Source: Amarobacillus sp046328225 (GTDB taxonomy: Bacteria > Chloroflexota > Dehalococcoidia > Tepidiformales > Tepidiformaceae). From it: a stretch of 64,000 nucleotides of DNA. The stretch is from the NCBI GenBank assembly GCA_046328225.1, contig JAXLWZ010000003.1, positions 176,074 through 240,073 of the forward strand, given 5' to 3'. The translations under genes were made by a program, and so were the position numbers. Shown here piece by piece: positions 60,072 through 64,000 of the stretch. How positions within the stretch are numbered: position 1 is the stretch's first letter; every line of letters starts with the position of its first letter. The notes beneath the pieces are model-generated. The model searched no databases. It had not been told where the DNA came from and saw only the letters and a program-made list of their open reading frames with translations.

Positions 60072-62275
60072 ACGGAAGCGGCAGGGCGCGACCCGTCCGC
60101 GCCGCCGCGTTGTTGCTTCTCACCGTTTGCGCCGTCCTCGTGGGGGTTCGCCCGGCGCGGACGGCCCCGGCGCCGCCCATCGCGAACGAGAGTGTCATCG
60201 TGCGGTTCGCGACGCCGGGCGCGGCGATGGCGCAGGCGACGGATGGCGTGGAGCCTTCGCTCGACGCGCAGGGATACGAGCGGTTGGCGGTGCCCGCGGG
60301 CATGACCAAGGCGGCGTTCCTGGCGCAGTTGCAGGCCCGCCCGGATGTGCTTTCGGCCGAGGAGAACGGGATGGCGTACGCCGCGGCGGCGCCCAACGAC
60401 CCGTACTACAGCCGCGACCAGTCGGGCTACCTCAACCTCATCGGAGTGGAGAAGGCATGGGACCTGAGCACGGGCGGGAGCGGCACGGTGGTGGTCGCGG
60501 TGCTCGATTCGGGGATCGACCTCGCGCATGAGGAGTTCCAGGGGCGGCTCTGGGAGAACCCGCGGGACGCGGACGGCGACGGCATCGATAGCGACGGCAA
60601 CGGCTGTGTCGATGACCGCTACGGCTGCCGCTTCCTCGATGCGACGCAAAAGCGCATCGCCGGCTGCGGGAGCGACTACGCCAGTTCGCAACCGAACGGG
60701 AACGTGAAGGACGACAACGGCAAGCCCGGGGCGGTGGACCGTTCGTCGCATGGGACGCTGGTGGCGGGCGTGGTGGGGGCGGCGGGGAACAACGGGCGCG
60801 GGGTCACGGGCGTGGCCTGGAACGTGAAAATCATGCCGGTGAAGGTGCTGGACTGCGGCGTGAACGGCGAGGGGCCTGCAGGCGAGCTGTACGAAGTAGC
60901 GCAGGGGATCGATTACGCGCGCCGGATGGGGGCGAACATCATCTCGCTCAGCCTGGGCAGCCGGGACGACCGCCAGGTGGTGCGCGACGCGATCCAGGCC
61001 GCGCAACGCGATGGCGTGATCGTCGTGGTGGCGGCGGGGAACATCTCGGGGGACACCGGGGTGCTCTACCCGGCGGCCTACACGGAGTACGCGAACGTGG
61101 TCGCGGTGGGCGCTTCGACGATGAGCGGGCAGTGGGCGACGTTCAGCCGCTACGGGCCGGCGGTCGATTTCGCGGCGCCGGGCGTGGAGATTGTGGGACC
61201 GCTGCGTTCGGACCTGGGGCTGGCGAACCCGTATGGCCGCGCGGAGCTCGGCGGGACGAGCTTTTCGACGCCGCTGGTGACGGGGATGTTCGCGTTGATG
61301 ATGGCGCGGAACTCGCGGCTTTCGCCGGCGGAGTACATCCAGATCGCGCGCGATGCGGCGACGCCGGCGCCGGCGGCGCTGCACGGGCAGAACTGGGCCG
61401 GGGCGGGGATCATCAACATCGGCGCTGCCGTGGCGCGCGTGCCCATGAGCCTCGGTGGGTCGGCCCTGAAGGACTGGAAGGACGTGCCCGCGGGGACGGA
61501 GGTGATCGCGACCGTCGGTGGCGTGGAGTGCGGGCTGACGACGACGTCGGCGTTCGGGCCGCGCGCGACGTACGCCCTCAAGGTGAAGCCGGAGGCCGAG
61601 CGCAGCGGCTGCGGCGCCCCCGGGCGGACCGTGCAGATTTCGATCGGCGGGCTCGCGGCGGTGCCTTCGTTCCCGTGGGCCGAACGCGACCAGGACCTGG
61701 GGAGCACAAACCGCAACATCACGTCGGTATCGCCGGCGCCGGGCGCGATTGTGGTGCAGCAGCTGGGGCCGGGCTGGAGCAATGTCGCGCAGCTGGAGCC
61801 GGGCGGGCAGCTGCCGAACGCGCTTTCGAGCCTGCCGAGCCCGTGGACGGCGCTGCTGCGCTGGGACCCGCTGAAGCCGTTCCTGGAGACGAAGGGGGCG
61901 TTCGCGCACTTCGTGAAGGGCGCCCCGGCCTACGTGAACGACCTCACGCGCATGGAGCAGTACGACGCCTACTGGGTCGATGGCGGGGCGGCGAACGTGG
62001 CGACGCTGAACCCGAACCCGCCCGCCGGCCGGACGATCGCGTTCCAGCCGGGGTGGAACAACTTCGTCTACACGGGCGATGCGAAGGCCGTGGAGGACGC
62101 GCTGAGCGACATCGCGGGGAAGTACACGCAGGTGCTGCAGTACGACAACCAGGCCGGTCGCTGGCGCAGCCACCTTCCGGGGCAGCCGAGTTATGTGAAC
62201 GACTTCGGCGGCCTGTTCAAGTTCCAGGTGTACTGGGTGTTTATGACGGCGCCGGGGACGGTGGCGGTGAAGTGA
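60068..62275 (+). CDS. Secreted subtilisin-like (S8) serine protease
   Basis: 735 residues, GTG start overlapping the previous stop (GTGA). Signal peptide (AAALLLLTVCAVLVGVRPARTA), an N-terminal propeptide-like stretch (ESVIVRFATPGAAMA, ~40-110), catalytic domain with Asp147 (AVLDSGIDLAHEE), His228 (SSHGTLVAGV), the VVAAGN oxyanion Asn, and Ser398 (GGTSFSTP), and a ~300-residue C-terminal region with two similar segments about 90 residues apart (VVQQLGPGWSNV and AFQPGWNNFVYTG). No cell-wall sorting signal. The two paralogous proteins upstream are candidate substrates, inhibitors or chaperones. Confidence 0.93.
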   Translation: MNGSGRARPVRAAALLLLTVCAVLVGVRPARTAPAPPIANESVIVRFATPGAAMAQATDGVEPSLDAQGYERLAVPAGMTKAAFLAQLQARPDVLSAEENGMAYAAAAPNDPYYSRDQSGYLNLIGVEKAWDLSTGGSGTVVVAVLDSGIDLAHEEFQGRLWENPRDADGDGIDSDGNGCVDDRYGCRFLDATQKRIAGCGSDYASSQPNGNVKDDNGKPGAVDRSSHGTLVAGVVGAAGNNGRGVTGVAWNVKIMPVKVLDCGVNGEGPAGELYEVAQGIDYARRMGANIISLSLGSRDDRQVVRDAIQAAQRDGVIVVVAAGNISGDTGVLYPAAYTEYANVVAVGASTMSGQWATFSRYGPAVDFAAPGVEIVGPLRSDLGLANPYGRAELGGTSFSTPLVTGMFALMMARNSRLSPAEYIQIARDAATPAPAALHGQNWAGAGIINIGAAVARVPMSLGGSALKDWKDVPAGTEVIATVGGVECGLTTTSAFGPRATYALKVKPEAERSGCGAPGRTVQISIGGLAAVPSFPWAERDQDLGSTNRNITSVSPAPGAIVVQQLGPGWSNVAQLEPGGQLPNALSSLPSPWTALLRWDPLKPFLETKGAFAHFVKGAPAYVNDLTRMEQYDAYWVDGGAANVATLNPNPPAGRTIAFQPGWNNFVYTGDAKAVEDALSDIAGKYTQVLQYDNQAGRWRSHLPGQPSYVNDFGGLFKFQVYWVFMTAPGTVAVK

Positions 62276-62462
62276 GCTGTCGGCCGTCGGCTATCGGCCG
62301 TCGGCGGGGCAACCCCGGGGGAGCTGTTAGCTGCTGGCTAATAGCTGTTAGCGGGACAACCCCGGGGGAGCTGTTAGCTGCTGGCTAATAGCTGTTAGCG
62401 GGACAACCCCGAGCGAGCAATTGTGGCCACGCCGACGGCCGACAGCCGACGGCCGATGGCCG
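62276..62462. repeat. Nested heptad cluster: inverted GCCGTCG arrays around a 47-bp tandem unit
   Basis: Left: GCTGTCG, GCCGTCG, GCTATCG, GCCGTCG (62276-62303). Right: the same words inverted (GCCGACGGCCGACAGCCGAC..., 62431-62459). Between them GGGGCAACCCCGGGGG and two copies of a 47-bp unit (62322-62368, 62369-62415) made of heptads AGCTGTT, AGCTGCT, GGCTAAT, AGCTGTT, AGCGGGA, CAACCCC plus GGGGG. Located between the protease stop and the gpmA stop, where the folded inverted arrays could also act as a terminator for both. Confidence 0.88.
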
Positions 62463-63209
62463 CTATCCCGCCTGGCGGGCGACGGCGGCGGCGGCGGCGG
62501 CGGCGGCTTCGGGGTCGCCGAGGTAGGAGGAGCGGATGGCTTTGAGGCTTTCGTCGAGCTCGTAGACGAGCGGGATGCCGGTGGGAATGTTGAGCTCGGC
62601 GATCTCGTCGTCGCTGATGCCGTCGAGGTGCTTCACGAGGGCGCGCAGGCTATTGCCATGGGCGGCGATGAGCGGGCGGCGGCCGGCACGCAGGTCGGGG
62701 ATGATGGCGTCGTACCAGTAGGGCAGCATGCGCGCGACGACGTCCTTGAGGCATTCGGTGGCGGGCAGGATGTCCGGCGCGAGGCCGGCGTAGCGCGCAT
62801 CGAAGCGGGGGTGACGGTCGTCGTCGAGGGAGAGCGCGGGCGGCGGAGTGTCGTAGCTGCGGCGCCAGGCGAAGACCTGGTCGGGGCCGTACTTGTCGGC
62901 GGTTTCCTTCTTGTCGAGGCCCTGGAGGGCGCCGTAGTGGCGTTCGTTCAGGCGCCAGGAGCGGTGCACGGGGATCCAGTGGCGGTCCATAACGTCGAGG
63001 GCGAGCTGGGCGGTGTGGATCGCGCGGCGCTGGAGCGAGGTATGGACGACATCTACGGCGTGGCCGGCGTCCTTGAGCATGCGGCCGGCCTCACCCGCTT
63101 CGCGGACGCCGCGGTCGCTAAGGGCGACATCGACCCATCCGGTGAAGCGGTTTTCCTGGTTCCAGACGCTCTCGCCGTGGCGGAGCAAAACGAGCGTATA
63201 GGTGGTCAT
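62463..63209 (-). CDS. gpmA: 2,3-bisphosphoglycerate-dependent phosphoglycerate mutase
   Basis: 248 residues, standard length for dPGM. Glycolytic interconversion of 3- and 2-phosphoglycerate. LLRHGESVWNQENRFTGW with the phospho-His, ERHYGALQGLDK, and AAHGNSLRALVKHL with the second His. An Ala-rich run (GDPEAAAAAAAAVARQAG) ends the chain. ATG 63209 has GGAGG 7 bp upstream. Confidence 0.95.
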   Translation of the reverse strand: MTTYTLVLLRHGESVWNQENRFTGWVDVALSDRGVREAGEAGRMLKDAGHAVDVVHTSLQRRAIHTAQLALDVMDRHWIPVHRSWRLNERHYGALQGLDKKETADKYGPDQVFAWRRSYDTPPPALSLDDDRHPRFDARYAGLAPDILPATECLKDVVARMLPYWYDAIIPDLRAGRRPLIAAHGNSLRALVKHLDGISDDEIAELNIPTGIPLVYELDESLKAIRSSYLGDPEAAAAAAAAVARQAG

Positions 63210-63333
63210 GCTGCAGCCTCCGGGGGCATTAGAACGCAGCGCGCGGGATGGCGCACGCGGGTGAACCCCGGCATTCGCGGCGGGCGTTTCCCGGCCGTGC
63301 ATGGCGGCGGGCGAAGTGCCGACTATCAAGGGG

Positions 63334-64000
63334 ATGAAGCTGGCACCGTCCCGGCCGTTGGCGTTCGCGGCGCCGTTTCTTGGCGCGCTGCTGCTCGTCG
63401 TGGCGCGGCAGCCGGGGCCGGCCGTGCCTCCGGGTGCGCTCGTGGTGGCGGTGCTGTTGCCCGCGATTGTGGCGACGGTGCTGGCGGCGGGCGCGGCGCT
63501 GCGCACGGGCGAATGGGCTCCAGCCGCGATCGCCGCGGGGACCATGGCGGCGACGGCGGCGCTGGGTGTGCAGCTGTTCTCGGACCGGCCGGTGATGGTG
63601 CTGGGCCTGACGCTGGCGGCGGCGGGCTACGGACTCGCGGCGCTGCCGTGGGCGCCCGTCGCGACGGGAAGCCGGAGGCGCGTGATCGTGGCGCTGTACG
63701 CGGCGCCGCTCGTGGTGCTGGTTGCACTGGCGGGCGTGGCGACGGTGTTCGGGGCGCCGCCCGGGGGTGTCTGCGCGGCGATCTCGGGAGTGGGTGTTGG
63801 TCTTGCGCTGGTGAGCGCGCTGCACGGCGTGGCCGCCTACCGGCTGCTGAGGGTGTCGTCGTGGGCGGTGCACGCGGCCGGTGCGGGGGCGCTCGCGGTG
63901 GGGCTGGCGGCGGCGGGCCTCGGCGTGGCGTTCGCGGGTCCGCTCGCGGCGATGGCGGCGCTGCTGCCGGCAGGCGCGATCGTGATCGAAGCGCGCCAGC
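63334..64000 (+). CDS. Multi-spanning membrane protein (3'-truncated by window edge)
   Basis: The frame is open from 63301 to the window end without a stop (at least 222 residues from ATG 63334). Sequence is strongly hydrophobic with some seven helices (LAFAAPFLGALLLVVA, ALVVAVLLPAIVATVLAAGA, VMVLGLTLAAAGYGLAALPW, VIVALYAAPLVVLVALAGVA) and very high third-position GC. ATG 63334 follows AAGGGG directly; ATG 63301 is an alternative start. No motif assigns a family. Confidence 0.7.
   Translation, partial: MKLAPSRPLAFAAPFLGALLLVVARQPGPAVPPGALVVAVLLPAIVATVLAAGAALRTGEWAPAAIAAGTMAATAALGVQLFSDRPVMVLGLTLAAAGYGLAALPWAPVATGSRRRVIVALYAAPLVVLVALAGVATVFGAPPGGVCAAISGVGVGLALVSALHGVAAYRLLRVSSWAVHAAGAGALAVGLAAAGLGVAFAGPLAAMAALLPAGAIVIEARQ

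Noticed and set aside
62322..62415. CRISPR-like tandem repeat
   Set aside because: The 47-bp units are directly adjacent with no spacers, are themselves made of heptads, and no cas genes are nearby.

Overview
This 64 kb window is bacterial and very GC-rich (about 70% by eye, strong G/C preference at third codon positions), gene-dense, with many 4-base start/stop overlaps. A fused acetyl-CoA carboxylase carboxyltransferase (AccD-AccA), a DUF1800/DUF1501 pair, DUF62 SAM hydrolase, CcdA, many Ala/Thr-rich lipoproteins and no sign of an outer membrane suggest a Chloroflexota member, perhaps Dehalococcoidia/Tepidiformales. That placement is an inference.

Layout. 1-5.9 kb: 3' end of ribonuclease J, ftsK, accDA. 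5.9-9.9 kb: a decayed repeat zone derived from the 3' end of the neighbouring ccdA, a crotonase, and a two-gene unit whose first protein carries an AGNxAV-type motif; tRNA-Glu. 9.9-20.5 kb: secreted and lipoproteins, three HExxH-type or related exported enzymes, tRNA-Pro followed by an AT-richer orphan membrane gene, DUF1232 and ABM proteins, and prfB with a programmed frameshift. 20.5-23 kb: repeat-rich DNA and a dead IS630-family element. 23-32 kb: rmuC, Tat-exported DUF1501 with DUF1800, a divergent PAS histidine kinase/response regulator pair, and an alpha/beta hydrolase. 32-41 kb: a c-di-AMP riboswitch in front of an orphan gene, rimI, small proteins, LytR-CpsA-Psr protein, rhomboid protease, histidine phosphatase, CDP-alcohol phosphotransferase, CZB protein, SDR. 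41-45 kb: chemoreceptor, cupredoxin, queA. 45-53 kb: a minus-strand housekeeping run gatB-yvcK-secG-SBP-SAM hydrolase-fmt-rlmN. 53-58 kb: hydrolase, PAP2, membrane proteins, nucleosidase, SRPBCC protein. 58-64 kb: two tandem paralogous surface proteins overlapping a subtilisin-like protease gene, a repeat cluster, gpmA and the 5' part of a membrane protein.

Three genome-style signals stand out. (1) Intergenic arrays of 7-bp repeats: the repeated word changes from locus to locus but the 7-bp period is kept, and several arrays are followed by the same GGCAACCCCGG-type block. One IS630 copy sits inside such an array and its removal restores perfect 7-bp phase. (2) Many genes have a TANNNT -10-like box ending 6-8 bp before the start codon with no Shine-Dalgarno sequence, i.e. 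probable leaderless transcripts. (3) A clear ydaO-type c-di-AMP riboswitch controls a gene of unknown function. Several frameshifts (the IS element, the genes at 17.5 kb and 37.2 kb) may be real decay or assembly indels.
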